In this document: piece by piece, positions 46,431-58,258 of the stretch
How the letters are laid out: each line of letters begins with the position of its first letter
How positions within the stretch are numbered: position 1 is the first letter of the stretch
Source: Isoetes taiwanensis
Taxonomy: Eukaryota; Streptophyta; Lycopodiopsida; Isoetales; Isoetaceae
NCBI GenBank assembly: GCA_021234155.1
Contig: JAJEKV010000012.1
Coordinates: 10,260,448 to 10,324,447 of the forward strand
DNA: 64,000 nucleotides
Direction of reading: 5' to 3'
Notes under the pieces: generated by a model
The model's database searches: none
Told to the model about the DNA's origin: nothing
What the model saw: the letters and a program-made list of their open reading frames with translations, nothing else
Made by a program: the position numbers and the translations under genes

Positions 46431-46846
46431 AAGAAAAAGTAGACAAATTTTTTTGGCAAACCTTGCACAAAGATAAAGAAATTCTATTCATTTGTCTTTG
46501 CATTATGCCCTTTTATTTTTAATTTGCCCCTAAAGTGAAAATCTTGCTCATGTTGGTGAAAGGGAGGGTGATATGCCAATAAAAAACTAGATTTTTTTGA
46601 ACTGGCCTAAACCTGTTGTTGCAGGTAATTTACCCTTAGTTGTTAGCTTAAGTATTTTTCCTTTGACTAAAGGTCACAGAGTTTCAACTTTGAGATCGAT
46701 CTAGTTCGAGTTTGATCTTGGGTTTTAGCCAAGCTAACCCGACATTGCTGCAATATATTCTCTCGATCTCCTCCAATATATGGATGGAGATTATGCAATA
46801 TACATCCCAGGGCATTGGAAGGCAACCCTCTGTGCGCAGCACCTTG

Positions 46847-48830
46847 TTTTTTTTGAAGGATCAAATTAATTAATTAGCAAGAAATAAAGTACAAGAAGAG
46901 CGATATAGGGTACACATGCCCGAGCGACAGCCCGGATAGCTCGTAAACCTACATACGACTCATGGAATGAACACACCATGACTGTCTACAATAAGGAGGG
47001 TCCTTTTCCAGATAGCCGCCTTGAACTGTTCTTTCCGAGGGGATGCTAGGTAGGAGAGGTATAATTTGTACCTCAACTGAGGTTGCAACTTTTCAGTCCT
47101 GAAAACCTTCATGCGTCGACGCTTCCATATGAGCAATAGTGGCCAAGCCTTACACAGATGGAAGGCCAGTCTCTTAACCTGGACCACCTGTTAGGATACA
47201 TCCCTAAAAGAACCTCTTGACTACGGAGAGAGGTATCTCAGAGGCATTGGACCCAATGCCATGCGGGCAGAATCTCTGTACACAGGAACATGCAGTGTTC
47301 CAAGGTCTTAGCACAGCCACTGCACATTAGACACAAGTCGCTGATAAACCCTATGAAGCCACGTGTTCACCCTCAAGGATCGGTGCACGATCTGCCACAA
47401 TAACACACAAGCCTTGGGGGGCGAAATTGGGTTCCACACCCATCTCCAGATTTTGCTCCAATCATCTCTTGATACCTGTAGACCCCAGCCGTCGACATAT
47501 CCTGAATTGCCAGAAGCTAATAACAGGACTTCACAATGTTTGAGGGGTCGACCTTCGGATGACACTGCCACACTCGACCCGTCCCCTGAGGAGGGTTCAT
47601 CGGCAGAGCATGTGCCACTCGAGCCCAGATAGCACTATCTCGTTCCTGAAGCCAAAACCTGTGATGAAAGAACTGCCAAGGTGCCAGCTGTCCGTCAAAT
47701 ACCAATCCTCCAATGCCAAGACCCCATGTTGTGTCCACCTGCGCTGAACCCAAGGATCAACAGATGATGCCAATACCAAAGGTGATGCACCTGGGCCGAG
47801 AGGGATCCTCCATGGCGATGACGCTAACTGGGTGGAAGCATCAATCGCAAATAACTGGCGGACTTGCTCTTAGGCTCGTAGAAGCCCCTTCAGAAAGGGA
47901 GAGGCATTGACATATGGCCTGATATCCACGAATATCGCCCAAGGAAGCCGCGCAGGGACAACAGGCTTATGCAAAACTACCAAATGAGACAGAGACTGAT
48001 GAAGCAGATTCATGCCAGGCGAGTCCAGCTCAGTCTCGAGGACCGCAAAAATGAACATGGAAATCAGGACCTTGCAATGGAGAGAGAGGTCTAAGATGCC
48101 CAGGCCTCCCGCAGTTTTGGGCCGCACACATTTCCACCACGCCACCGCCCCTTCCTCATTACCTTCCCATACAAAGTTACAGATCATAAAGAAAAACTCT
48201 CGGATCTTGCTCTCTCGCACAAGGATAACAGACGCCATATAAATATGCATTGAGCATAAAACTGACTTCGCTACTGTGATCATGTCGGCCATGGAGAGTT
48301 TCCACCAATTAAGGTGCCGATGCAGGCCTACCAAAATATCCTCCCAAATGCCTGCCGCTGAAATGTCAATGCCAAATGGGATACCCAAGAATCTAAAGCA
48401 TCTGCCCTGCGGCTGCATTCGCCAAGGAAAGTGAGACAACATGGCAGGCATGGGCTCTGCTGACGGCCACAACGCAAAACACTTCGTTCAGTTCATTAGA
48501 CAGCCTGAGGCAATAAAGAATGTGTCCAAAATCTCCTTCGTGTTCAATAAATTCTTTTCATCGACCTGTAAGAAAAGGAAGGAATCAGCGGCGTACCGAC
48601 TTCCAATTTGTTGTGACTCGTCTGCCATCCTTAACCCCTCTATAACACCTGCCTCCACTGCCGAGTTCAGCAACTACGAGAGAGCTTCTGGAACAATGGT
48701 GAATAGGTAGGGGGCCAATGGACATCCTTGGCGAACTCCACGTCTCACCCTAAAGAAGACTCACCATGACAGAGAACGGTGGCTCCGTCAGACGTTAGGA
48801 GTTTCAGAGCCGCCTTGCCGTAGATTATGT
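46847..48830 (-). pseudogene. L1-type LINE fragment, minus strand
   Basis: In minus-strand order it contains KLLTSDGATVLCHGESS, then after a frameshift FRVRRGVRQGCPLAPYLF (motif B, near 48740). Next come YAADSFLFLQV (motif C with YAAD instead of YADD, near 48590), RFLGIPFGID, and SMADMITVAKSVLCSMHIYM. The last part is the zinc-binding region WSKIWRWVWNPISPPKACVL (near 47450). A T-run at 46847-46855 would be its poly(A). It is 5'-truncated before motif A and broken by several frameshifts. Confidence 0.85.
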
Positions 48831-49733
48831 ATTCATGTTTGTATGGGCACCACTGCACCAGTGTGGTATTTGGTCAAAGGGTGCCCCTTTAAAAGCAGAC
48901 GAAGACCTCAAATGGGCATGCAAGATGTATGCAGAGGGAATATCTTATGAATTGTGCCAGGATCCGAAGGCCCAAAAGCCATAATACACGGTGTAGCCAT
49001 ATATATGAATATCCATGTGCCATATCATTTTCAAACACCAACGTGACACCATCAAGTAAACCCGTATGTTTGTTTGAGATAAATACCAGTACACTTGTGC
49101 AATGTAGTATATGCAAAAAATGTGGAAAGAAAGGTTGGGATGACCTTTAGCTCAATGTGATAACTAAATGCGTCATCCCTCATTGCTCACCGAAGCTTCT
49201 TCAAGGATTCAAATTGCCTCCTCTCGTGAAAAAAACTCATTCACCTAGATCTTCAAATGAATTCCATAACTTGACCCTCTTTTTTTCTATAATCAGACAG
49301 GATGAACAAGCAAAAAAACTCATTTACTTACTATAGAATAAAATAGAAAATGGGGCTTTCAGTTTGCATATAAAGGATGAATAAGGGAAGAACATGAATT
49401 TGGTAGGGCAAATCTAGGTACGATTTGGATTCCAGAGAAACAAAGGCCAAATAAACCTGTGTGTCTTGAGTCAAACAAGAACACAATCTAAACTTGCATA
49501 CATTTGGATTTCCGCAATTGCCTTCAAAATTTCTAAAATGATGCTAAAGAGACCGTAATTGCTAGAGTGACTGGCCGATGGCTATAGTGGCTAGCCAATT
49601 CTTGAGACCAAGAAAAAACAATAGTTGCCTAGAAAAACTTACCTCTACTTCTCCATTTCTTTGCGAAAATCTAATATGAAATCGCTGCAGACCTCCAGTC
49701 AGAACTCTACTACCAACACATAAATATCAACAC
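48831..49733. other. No gene seen
   Basis: AT-rich sequence between a LINE fragment and a MITE. No recognisable feature was found. Confidence 0.5.
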
Positions 49734-50196
49734 ATAACTACCAACACATAAATATCATTAACATTAATTGATACAAACCATTGCATTCCACGCTTAAAAA
49801 TAAAATTCCCCCTTAAACCCCCTTTGTTTTGGGTGCATATTCACACGGGGGGTTACTTCGGGCAACGAGAGCTGTTGGATGGGCATATTCACCCCTTATT
49901 CTAAGATCTGGACCGTACATAGCGATCCTCGTTTGTGGGGTATGCATGTACAAATTTTTTATATACTGTATATTAAAGTTTGCAAAATACTATAAGATTT
50001 GAGAGAATGTACTTAATGGTATTAATTTTGTACATGTATTGTAAATATATTTTTGGGGCTCTCGCTGCCCTACGTAACCCCCCGTGTGAATATGCACCCA
50101 AAACAAAGGGGGTTTAAGGGGGAATTTTATTTTTAAGCGTGGAATGCAATGGTTTGTATCAATTAATGTTAATGATATTTATGTGTTGGTAGTTAT
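49734..50196. mobile_element. MITE with long (about 140-bp) inverted arms
   Basis: The left arm 49734-49873 and right arm about 50058-50196 are reverse complements with few mismatches. They enclose about 185 bp of AT-rich sequence. Each arm includes CCCCTTTGTTTTGGGTGCAT and CACACGGGGGGTTA, or the complement. No coding capacity was seen. Its transcript could fold into a long hairpin, a usual source of small RNAs. The superfamily is not assigned because no clear target duplication was found. Confidence 0.85.
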
Positions 50197-50199
50197 ACT

Positions 50200-50940
50200 A
50201 AAAAAAAATTTTGGCCCTTCGGGCCCTAACAAAAGAAAACAAAACCAAATAAACAAATAAGAAATTTATAACAATACAACATATACACAATCCAAACTCC
50301 CTTGAGTGAATATGTAGCACCAAACCAAAAAGAAAGTCATATAATCATTGTTTATTGTTATATATTGTTATATGTTTGTGAGATCTCTGAAGAACAAAAA
50401 GCTTAGGGCCTATAGAATATAAGAATCATAAAAACAATGCAAATAAAAATGTGTACACAAACTAGCATTAGCATAAGGGGTTTTGATGGGATCAAATGGG
50501 AATTTCTAGCATAAAAACAGGGACACTCTTTAATATACTCCAACACAACAAGAACATGTACCTCTCACAAATAAGTTCCGCAAATGACTTTATTGCCCTG
50601 TTGCTCCATACATCAAGTACATCCCTTAAAACGAATCTCAACTTCTGATAACTGTGAACATGTGAACAGTCCCCAAAAAACCACCATTTGCAGACGTATT
50701 TGTAGAGCAATTCACATCCAATAGTTGTTGAAAGATGTGCTCATCAACATCATGTTGTGCAACGACATGAGATCTCTCTAGTACCTTATATGACATGAGA
50801 TCTCTCTAGTACCTTATATGCCAATGCGGCAGAAGATGAAAGAAACGAACTCTCGACAGGCATCTTATGGGACATCTTTACAAGTCCTAGTGCTTTTGCC
50901 AAATCAGCAAGCAGCCACCTGGAAACTGTATAAAAATACA
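50200..50940. other. No gene seen; one 28-bp tandem repeat
   Basis: ACATGAGATCTCTCTAGTAC and eight more bases are duplicated in tandem at about 50767-50822. Nothing else was recognised. Confidence 0.5.
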
Positions 50941-51481
50941 GAAGCATATATTTCAAGGACAAGATAAGCCGAGAAGTAGACAGTTTCTTGTGTGCCAGAG
51001 ATTTGCTTATCTGCGTTAGAAGATGCTAACAGGGACACCACCCTTTCTATCAAACTTAATCTACCAGAGGTGTCCAGCATCCCTTTAATATTTGGTTACA
51101 TATGTGGATGTCCAAACTATCTGAGAGAATGCCCAGAACAACCAATGCATCCAAAATCTCAAAAGAAAGCTTCTGCAACTCCTGCAGTAAATCAGAGCCA
51201 ACTGATATGGAGTGCCAAAAGAGTACACAGTTGGCTCTCGAATTGAAGGACCAGGAAGTTTTACATGAGCCCCTGTTCCATAAGAACTCACATCCATTCC
51301 CTGCTTCATTAAAAGTGCATGGGTCAAAAGCGTACCACGGGAATTGCATCAAAATACAGAAACATATATTTCAAGGACAAGATAAGCCGGCCCAGACAGT
51401 TATTTGTGTGCCAGAGATTTGCTTATCTGCATTAGAAGATGCTAACAGGGACACCATCCTTTCCACCAAACTTAAGATGGG
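50941..51481. repeat. About 120-bp direct duplication flanking the SSU72 exon, 418-bp period
   Basis: The segment with ATATTTCAAGGACAAGATAA and TGTGCCAGAGATTTGCTTAT occurs at 50941-51066 and again at 51359-51481 with about ten differences. Confidence 0.85.
51202..51327 (-). pseudogene. SSU72 phosphatase exon fragment
   Basis: SSU72 removes phosphate from the C-terminal domain of RNA polymerase II during transcription and 3'-end processing. The minus-strand frame reads THALLMKQGMDVSSYGTGAH, VKLPGPSIREPTVYSFGTPY and Q. This is the conserved second segment of plant SSU72 (AHALLKRQG..., GTGSHVKLPGPS...). The N-terminal catalytic segment (CSSNQNRSME) is absent just upstream, where unrelated sequence follows, and no clear splice acceptor is there. 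No downstream SSU72 exons were found on the minus strand to 50.2 kb. It is probably a captured or decayed exon; an exon of a gene with very long introns cannot be excluded. Confidence 0.6.
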
Positions 51482-51707
51482 ATGCTCCTGTTAAAGGCAC
51501 TGCACCCAAGCTTGAGAACGAAACCTCGTAAGTAATCTGCCAATGAATCCATTATTTGAAGCAAAAAATTTGCTTTTTCGAGCTTGAGAAGGAAATCGCA
51601 TGTAAAATGTTCAAATAAATCCAAAACAGGCTTTCAACAATTGAAGGAGAAAGGCAGAAGCCAAACGTGAATGAGCGCTCTCTGTTTTTCTGAAGGCAAC
51701 AAGGTTC

Positions 51708-52271
51708 CTATGACGACATCTGCTGATGGCTGATGTTGAGGAAGGGGTGTAATTTGAGCTGGTGCCCTTTGTACTGGTAAAAGCGGGTTGCCATATCCGG
51801 ATGGGGGCGGAACAATGTGGTGCAACCGGTGAAAGCGGCACTTAATTTGGCCCCATTGTTCGCGTTCTCGAAGAAGGTATTCCCGGGTTGTGGAAATCTA
51901 TGTGTTGCCATACCGTTTTGAGAGAATGTGGCATCTGTGATGGTTGCCCTTCTCCGGGGCCCCCTACCTCCGTTCCTTACGTTTTTTTCGATTTGCAACT
52001 TCGTGAAACTCATCTTGCCCGTTGGACCCAATCGTTCCTCCATTTCCTTGGATTTTGGTGCCCTAGGATTAAGCTTCCACTTCCACAGCCACTGCCACAA
52101 CTCATGATTTTGACCTAATGTCCTTTGCCTACATGGCAACAAGGCGCAGGCATTGTGCAGAGAGGATAATCTTAGAAAAGCATTCATCCTGATTCCACGG
52201 CATGCATCAACCAAATTTGTAGCTATCTTGCTTTTGTGCCATATTACATAAGACAGATCGCATGCATGCAT
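51708..52271 (-). CDS. Unrecognised open frame, 187 codons
   Basis: The minus-strand frame is open for 187 codons, with a basic stretch (GGRGPRRRATITDA). I recognise no family, and the composition gives no clear signal or membrane segment. It lies next to the SSU72 fragment but is not part of SSU72. It may be chance or part of a repeat. Confidence 0.2.
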   Translation of the reverse strand: MHACDLSYVIWHKSKIATNLVDACRGIRMNAFLRLSSLHNACALLPCRQRTLGQNHELWQWLWKWKLNPRAPKSKEMEERLGPTGKMSFTKLQIEKNVRNGGRGPRRRATITDATFSQNGMATHRFPQPGNTFFENANNGAKLSAAFTGCTTLFRPHPDMATRFYQYKGHQLKLHPFLNISHQQMSS

Positions 52272-52516
52272 AGAGTGCTAGAACCGGAACTGAAGCAAAC
52301 ACCGTTCCTAAGACACCTCAACAGTGAATAGAGAGTGCAACGTGGATAGAGAGTGCAACAGAGGAGCCACCGCTCGGTCAGTGACAGATCGAGATGCCAG
52401 AGATCTTTTCCGGCCAATGGAAAAGAAAAGGGGCCTGAAAGAATAAAAGCCAAGGGCCTGAAACATTAAAAGCCCCAAATAGCAAAATGGGACTAACCCT
52501 AAAATAACCCTAAAGT

Positions 52517-52630
52517 GAAAATAAAAATAAAAATAAAAATAAAAATAAAAATAAAAATAAAAATAAAAATAAAAATAAAAATAAAAATAAAAATAAAAAT
52601 AAAAATAAAAATAAAAATAAAAATAAAAAT
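52517..52630 (+). repeat. (AAAAAT)n microsatellite, about 19 units
   Basis: An almost perfect run of the hexamer AAAAAT. The open frames on both strands across it (KIKIKI and FIFIFI) are artefacts. Confidence 0.97.
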
Positions 52631-52799
52631 CAAAGGGAGTAAACCATTGGGGATATGGAATTTAGACAATAAAAATGGGGAGTGCACTCTAGATATACTG
52701 ATTAGTATGCCTCGCGCAATACGCCCATGAAATCATATAAAAACCATGCCAAAAAGCGTATAAAATCACAAAAAAAACCCCTGTTATAATGCTACATAT

Positions 52800-53075
52800 T
52801 GAGCATCTAGAATATTCTAGAACTATTTACAATATCCTATTTTGAGTTCTTGCAATTTTTGAAAAAAACTTTCTAATTTTTAACTGAAGTGCTTATCCAT
52901 AACCATCTAGAACATTCTAGAACTATGTAGAACATTCTATTTTGATTTTTTGCAAGTTTCAATTAAACTTTCTATTTTTAGACTAATTTACTATTCTTGA
53001 CAACTTCTATTTTAGTCTAGAACTTCTCTAGAACTATCTAGAATGTTCTAGGAATTTGTAGAGCATTCTAGTGAG
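52800..53075. repeat. 100-bp-period repeat with heat-shock-element-like cores
   Basis: GAATATTCTAGAA (52810-52822) and GAACATTCTAGAA (52910-52922) both fit GAAnnTTCnnGAA and are exactly 100 bp apart within a wider repeat. A weaker version, GAATGTTCTAGGA, is at 53041-53053. The pattern equals a three-box heat-shock element. Whether any gene is nearby to respond is unclear. Confidence 0.6.
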
Positions 53076-54390
53076 CATAAACACTCAAAATGGAGGAAAT
53101 TGTACGGGGTGAATTTCCATTTGAAGGGTGAGCCAATGCTATGGTGGTCTTGAATCATCTGAGATGGAAACTTAGCTATGGAAAAGCTAATGAAAAGAGA
53201 GTTTATATCTGATGCTTACGAAGACACCGTAAAAGGTCCATGGCAAACATCAAAGAAATCATTCATCTTGGTCAACCACTGTAATAATTTACTACCATCT
53301 CGTTTCCCGTTGAAGAAATTTACTTTGGATTCTTAGGTGTTTATCCTTCCGTCTCTTCTTACTATCATTCTCAGTTCCCAAAATTCGCTATTGGGTTGCG
53401 TCCATGGCCAGACCTCTTTAGACATTGAATATTGACTTTCATATCGATGCTATTTTGGAAGCTTTTACTTTTGGACAATATTTTACTTTAAGAATATAGA
53501 TTGGCACGAAATGTGATTGTCTATGCTAGAATCTCTGCTTAAACATTACAAAATGTTTGGCATTTTTGAGCAAAGGGCCTAATTTTAATTTGATAGATCA
53601 ATGGGCCAACCATAGAAAGAGGGAGTGGGAAGGTTTTAATATTTTGCAAATTGGATTGTCTAGATTAGTTGGATTATCAAGGGGCCTTTGTGTTTCCTTT
53701 TTTTTCCCTCTCTTTTTTGTCCAATCGCCAATGGTGCATGACGTAAATTGCTTCTATTGTCAAGGAATGGGTGCCTAGGAGGATAGGAATGGCAATTTAG
53801 AAGCTATGGTAAAAGCTGCTATAATGAGAATGGAGTAGAGCTTTCTGAATATAATCATTATAATGAAATGATAGTGTAAAAGCCCAGTATTGTGGTTGTC
53901 ATAATCTAAAAATTGGATGTTATAGCATTGTCCCCAAACCAATTTTGTTAAGGTTTCTATCAAAACACCATCCATTGTCAAGGACTATCCCTTTTTTTTA
54001 AGTGTGAACATAATTCAAGCAGTTGTGTCCAATGAGTGATGCTTCACATGCATTGTGCAATCTTTCTCGATGAGCCCTTAAATCTGCTAGACAACAGTAA
54101 GTAGACGAAAATTAAATAATCATATTCTTAGGTCTTTCATTCATTCAGATGTCAACATATGCATTTTGGCTAACTTGCAATGTGTAATATAATAGACAGG
54201 GAGGATCAATTCTTACTTGCACGGTGCAAATGATTTATTCTGGAACACACATCCTATCCTATAAAATTCATGATATCATGCATAGAATAGACAGCTATAA
54301 GTAACAGACCATAGCGTAGAAGCAATGCATGAACATCAAATTTGAAGAGAACTCGAACAGTAAAGTTACCTACAAATCAGAATATTTGAG
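53076..54390. other. No gene seen
   Basis: Short frames only on both strands. Nothing recognisable. Confidence 0.45.
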
Positions 54391-54675
54391 ATGAATCCAG
54401 ACAGACATGAGCCATCTCTAGAATATATTGATTTGCACAGCAATGCTTTATCAGGAATTAGGAAGCAAGAGTTTGTAGGTTTTGAACCTCTCTGCTAACA
54501 GATTGAGTGGCATCATTGCACCCACTATTGAAACACCTGTAATCGAGTTGAATTTGAGTGCAAATATGCTTTTTGGGTATTTGCCTGAAACACTTGGAAA
54601 GCTGAAACTCCATGAGTTGAATTTGTCTTTAGATACAAATTTCATTGGCCTATTAAACATGTTAAGAATGTGAGA
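54391..54675 (+). pseudogene. Leucine-rich-repeat receptor fragment
   Basis: Across two frames the sequence reads EYIDLHSNALSGI, then LNLSANRLSGIIAPTIETPV and IELNLSANMLFGYLPETLGK. This is the LxxLxLSxNxLxGxIPxxL pattern of plant LRR receptor-like proteins. A frame change near 54480 and a stop at 54671 break it. No kinase or membrane segment follows directly. Confidence 0.6.
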
Positions 54676-56404
54676 AGACGAAACCATGAGAAAAAATTCC
54701 AAGAAAGCGAAATCTACTGCAATTAAACTACAAGATCTAAGCTTAGCTATTATAGAGCTTCCCTTGCATGTCATACTTAATTTGCAACTCTAAAGGGCAA
54801 CCAGTTCCAGGCAGTCAAGCAAATATTAATGCATCAACTTTGCTAATGCATCAACTTTTAAGATTCGGTTCTCTGTACAGCTTCAAATTGGAAGTGCCGC
54901 CATGTTGCTGAGATCTGGTATGTTTGTAGACACTACTTGCTTTTCTCCATTCAAACTTCGATAATTTTTCTCTGAACCGAATATAAAAGCTGGCCTGACT
55001 GATCTCCCTAGATTTACCTTGGATGAACACTTAACTTTGTGAACATTGGAACTTTATTCTTCAAACCTTTTTTATGCCACCTCTGCCTGGATCTGGGAAT
55101 AGAATGAAGATGTGCCCCTGTTGCCCAGGCTACCGCTGCTGCTTCTATGGCACCTAACTTGGAAGAGGTCTTACTCCTCTATAACAACTGCTGCTTCTTT
55201 CTTCTATAGCCGATTCTCCAAGCTCTTGATCTGGCCAACAAGATGATCCGCTTAAGCATACAACCTCCTCCATTTGGCAGGAGACCTTGGATATTCACGT
55301 GCAACACAATATAGAAATTGACCTTGTTCTGCATAAGACTTTTCTAATTGCACCCCTAAAAATGAAAGCAGAACACAACTAAATTAAGTTGAATATTGGG
55401 GAGAAAGAAGAATCGTGAATGTTTTTGACCTAACATATCAGCTGCATGCAACTCTACCATGGTAAACAACACTCCAGGATGATTGCTAACTGCAACACAG
55501 AGTTGCAAGTGCAATAAATTTAGACTAATGCCCACAAGTTAGGCAATGACTACCTCAAATTTTATCAAGCCAAACAACTCTGTTTGTCTAAGCATGTAAG
55601 GGAAATCCTTTGTAGCATAGACAATTTAGAAGATTTGAGCATTATATTAGTTGCTTGAAATCCAGGTGTGAACCATTTCCATTGCACACAAGCTGAACTA
55701 ATTTGTTTTCCAGCAAACGTCTTTTTTCCATATTCTATTGAGGAAGTTGGTGCAAGCAATGTTTCCCTAGTTGCAAATTATCACATTGGTCTAGGTTATC
55801 GCAGTGCCAAATCCATGTGCATGTCATGGTATGCAAATATCTTACCAGAACCTTGATCATCCACAAAGGGAACGTAAGCAATGGTACATGCAATTCAAGA
55901 TAGAAGAACGAAAGAACGCCTCAATTAGATCAGCTTTGAAGTTTAGTAGCTCACTGCTCATAGCACCCAACGTCTGTGCAAAAAGAATGTGCAAAACCAC
56001 CAGTAGGAAAGCAAAATTAGAGATTTTGGTCATGTCATGAGCTTGTTGGCTGAAGATATAAGACACCTTGAATGCCTTTTGGGACAGATATTTTATCAAA
56101 CATGATGGCCATTGTGTGCATCACATGCAGTGTTGAAAAGAGTGAAATGTTTTTAAATTGGCCACACTACATAATATCCAAAACTAAAGGTCAGGTTATT
56201 CTAAATGGATGATTGACTAAAAAGAAAAAAAGGCAAATCGAGAGAAAAACAAAACCAGATTTGCTGCGAAATCCATAAAGGTACACCATGTTACTTCAGA
56301 ACAGAATCCATAGGTATTCTCTGAAAACAATTACAACGGAGAGGACCCTCTATTGCTCGATCGCATCAAACACCAAAAACCATATTAGAAAAAATAAAGA
56401 AATT
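54676..56404. other. No gene seen
   Basis: No exon or domain could be defended on either strand. A 78-80 codon frame on each strand near 55.8-56.1 kb has no family resemblance. Confidence 0.45.
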
Positions 56405-56559
56405 AACTTGCCCCACTATTTTTTGTTCGCAGCTACCTGAACCTCTAATCTTTCTGATTCTCGACCAGCATGGAGGTGGAGCGAACCGATCTCCGTGATG
56501 AAAAAAAGACAACCCTGTAAAGGGTTTACGGCCAACCCAAATCAGAATTTAATAATATA
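56405..56559 (+). repeat. Segment duplicated at 63198-63338 (left copy, carries Helitron)
   Basis: AACTTGCCCCACTATTTTTT through AATTTAATAATATA is nearly identical to 63198-63338. This copy has 14 extra bases near 56509-56522. It ends at an A directly followed by the CTAG end of a Helitron; in the other copy the same A is followed by T. Confidence 0.9.
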
Positions 56560-57886
56560 CTAGTAAACGTGTGCCCGGCGTTGCCGGGCTAATGTCCTAG
56601 CATGTGTTTTTACTCGGCCTTTAACATCCATATGTGCAACTTTCGACAATAGTACATGTTGATACTGGCAAGAATGGACCTTATTTGCTTTTGCAATTAT
56701 TTTTGTTATTGAAATTGTGTAATGACAGTATTATCAATGTATCAACGCATTATATTACTCAATAGATAGATATATATACTCTATCCTCCACCTATCTCTT
56801 TTAATGCACATCCTCGTAAATAGCGTTTCTTTGGTAGGCTTGAGCAAATAGGAAGTCATCAATTAGTTGGATGAGTGCTCCAGCCTGACAACCTCGTCAG
56901 TGCAAAATATCTCTTTAACCTTTGCAATGAGCTCCTCAATTTCCACGCTTGCTACCCCATGCACATGAGTGTGTGTTATTTTCCTTCCCAATCATACCAT
57001 GACCCAAGAGCGCGCACAACAAAAGTAACACTGGAGACGTGATAATTCATGTCACCCTTTAGACATTTGGCGATATGGTGACCAAAGACGTACCACGGGA
57101 CCAAAGTACGCACCATCTACATGGATGAAGAAGTAAGACAAAAAAGAAAGAAAGTAGAAGAATGCAATGAGAACAAAAAGCAATTGGAAGTGGAGATTTT
57201 TAACTATATACTCACACTTAGAGGAGTTCTTTGTATACAATATTGATCGTATATCTTGATCTGTCGACATCTGTGGAAGCATCTTCATCCTTCGATAGAA
57301 TGAGTACCTTTATTTCTTGGATTCCTTGAGCTCTCGAGAGTGCCACATAGAGTGTATTCCATGACTGAATACTGAATTTGGCAAATACAAACCAGCCCTG
57401 GGACTTGTTGATTGTCATACCAAAAGATGGATGCAGCAGAAATATCATGCGCTCAAACTGGGATGTCTCATCTACGTTTATCGGTATCTTGAACCTTGAA
57501 TGTGCAATGCGCCTGCCCTTCAATAAAGCAGAAGCAATTCCCGAAGAAGCAACATCAATTGTGTCGCAATTGTGGTGGCATACTCCATGTTGTTGGCTCC
57601 TAGAGAGATTCGAGCCATTCTGTGTCATCTCAAAGCAACCCACGATGAATGCAAGCTTCTTTATATGGTGCACACAACTCCCCATCAAAAGAGCCTAAAT
57701 CTTCAAAACTAATTGCACCTGTCACGCGGGTCAATAAGAGTCGTAGATAGTATTGCTCTCCTTCTGAAGGATTAACAAAGTACATGCGTCAAATCGTGAG
57801 AAATTCTATTTGTTGGATCTAACCATACATGTCCTACTGGGTTTATCATAAGTAAACTTTTTAGGAAAATCGTGGCAGAGCAATTG
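56560..57886 (-). mobile_element. Helitron, 3' end and helicase remnant, minus strand
   Basis: On the minus strand the end is CTAG (56560-56563), preceded by about nine bases and a GC-rich hairpin, GCCCGGC / GCCGGGC with a 3-nt loop (56573-56589). This is the Helitron 3' signature. The flanking host bases are A and T, the expected target. A helicase fragment lies inside at 57218-57688. A second, degenerate copy of the same terminal sequence at 57886-57920 suggests another truncated Helitron starts there, so the right limit is arbitrary. The 5' TC end was not located. Confidence 0.75.
57218..57688 (-). pseudogene. Helitron PIF1-like helicase C-terminal fragment
   Basis: The minus-strand frame contains SALLKGRRIAHSRFKIPINV, GMTINKSQGW and NTLYVALSRAQGIQEIKVLI. 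These correspond to the last helicase motifs of plant RepHel proteins (AMTINKSQGQT... LYVALSR). The N-terminal Rep and most of the helicase are missing. Confidence 0.85.
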
Positions 57887-57921
57887 AGTAAACGTGTGCC
57901 CGGTGTTGCTGTGCTAGTGCT
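57886..57921 (-). other. Second, degenerate Helitron 3' end
   Basis: GAGTAAACGTGTGCCCGGTG and the following GTGCTAG match the terminus at 56562-56590 with mutations that break the hairpin. The similarity continues for about 100 bp (TTTTTACTTGGCCTTTAACG). Confidence 0.65.
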
Positions 57922-58258
57922 TATGTTTTTACTTGGCCTTTAACGTCCATATATATGCAACTTTCGAGAACACTACAAGTTGATGCTTGCAAGGATTGGA
58001 CATAACTTGCTTATGTAAATGCTTTTGTAACCGTTGTTGTAAATGGCCTAACATAATGGTAACACCACTATTCTTCACGAAATGCATGTATTCTTGTTAC
58101 ATGCATCCAAACTCCATTATTCTGAAAGTCATAAAGTTTGCAACAGCCGCCACATGGATGGCTTCTAACCCTAGCCAAGAACGCTGAAGAATATTTGAAG
58201 ACATGGAGATTTTTTGAAAAGCAATTAGAGTCAGTGGGGTTGTACATGATCGATATAG

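Noticed and set aside
51056-51352. 98-codon minus-strand frame overlapping the SSU72 exon
   Set aside because: It is a shadow; the SSU72 match is in the other frame (51202-51327).
52499-52730. KIKIKI and FIFIFI reading frames on both strands
   Set aside because: They are produced by the AAAAAT microsatellite.
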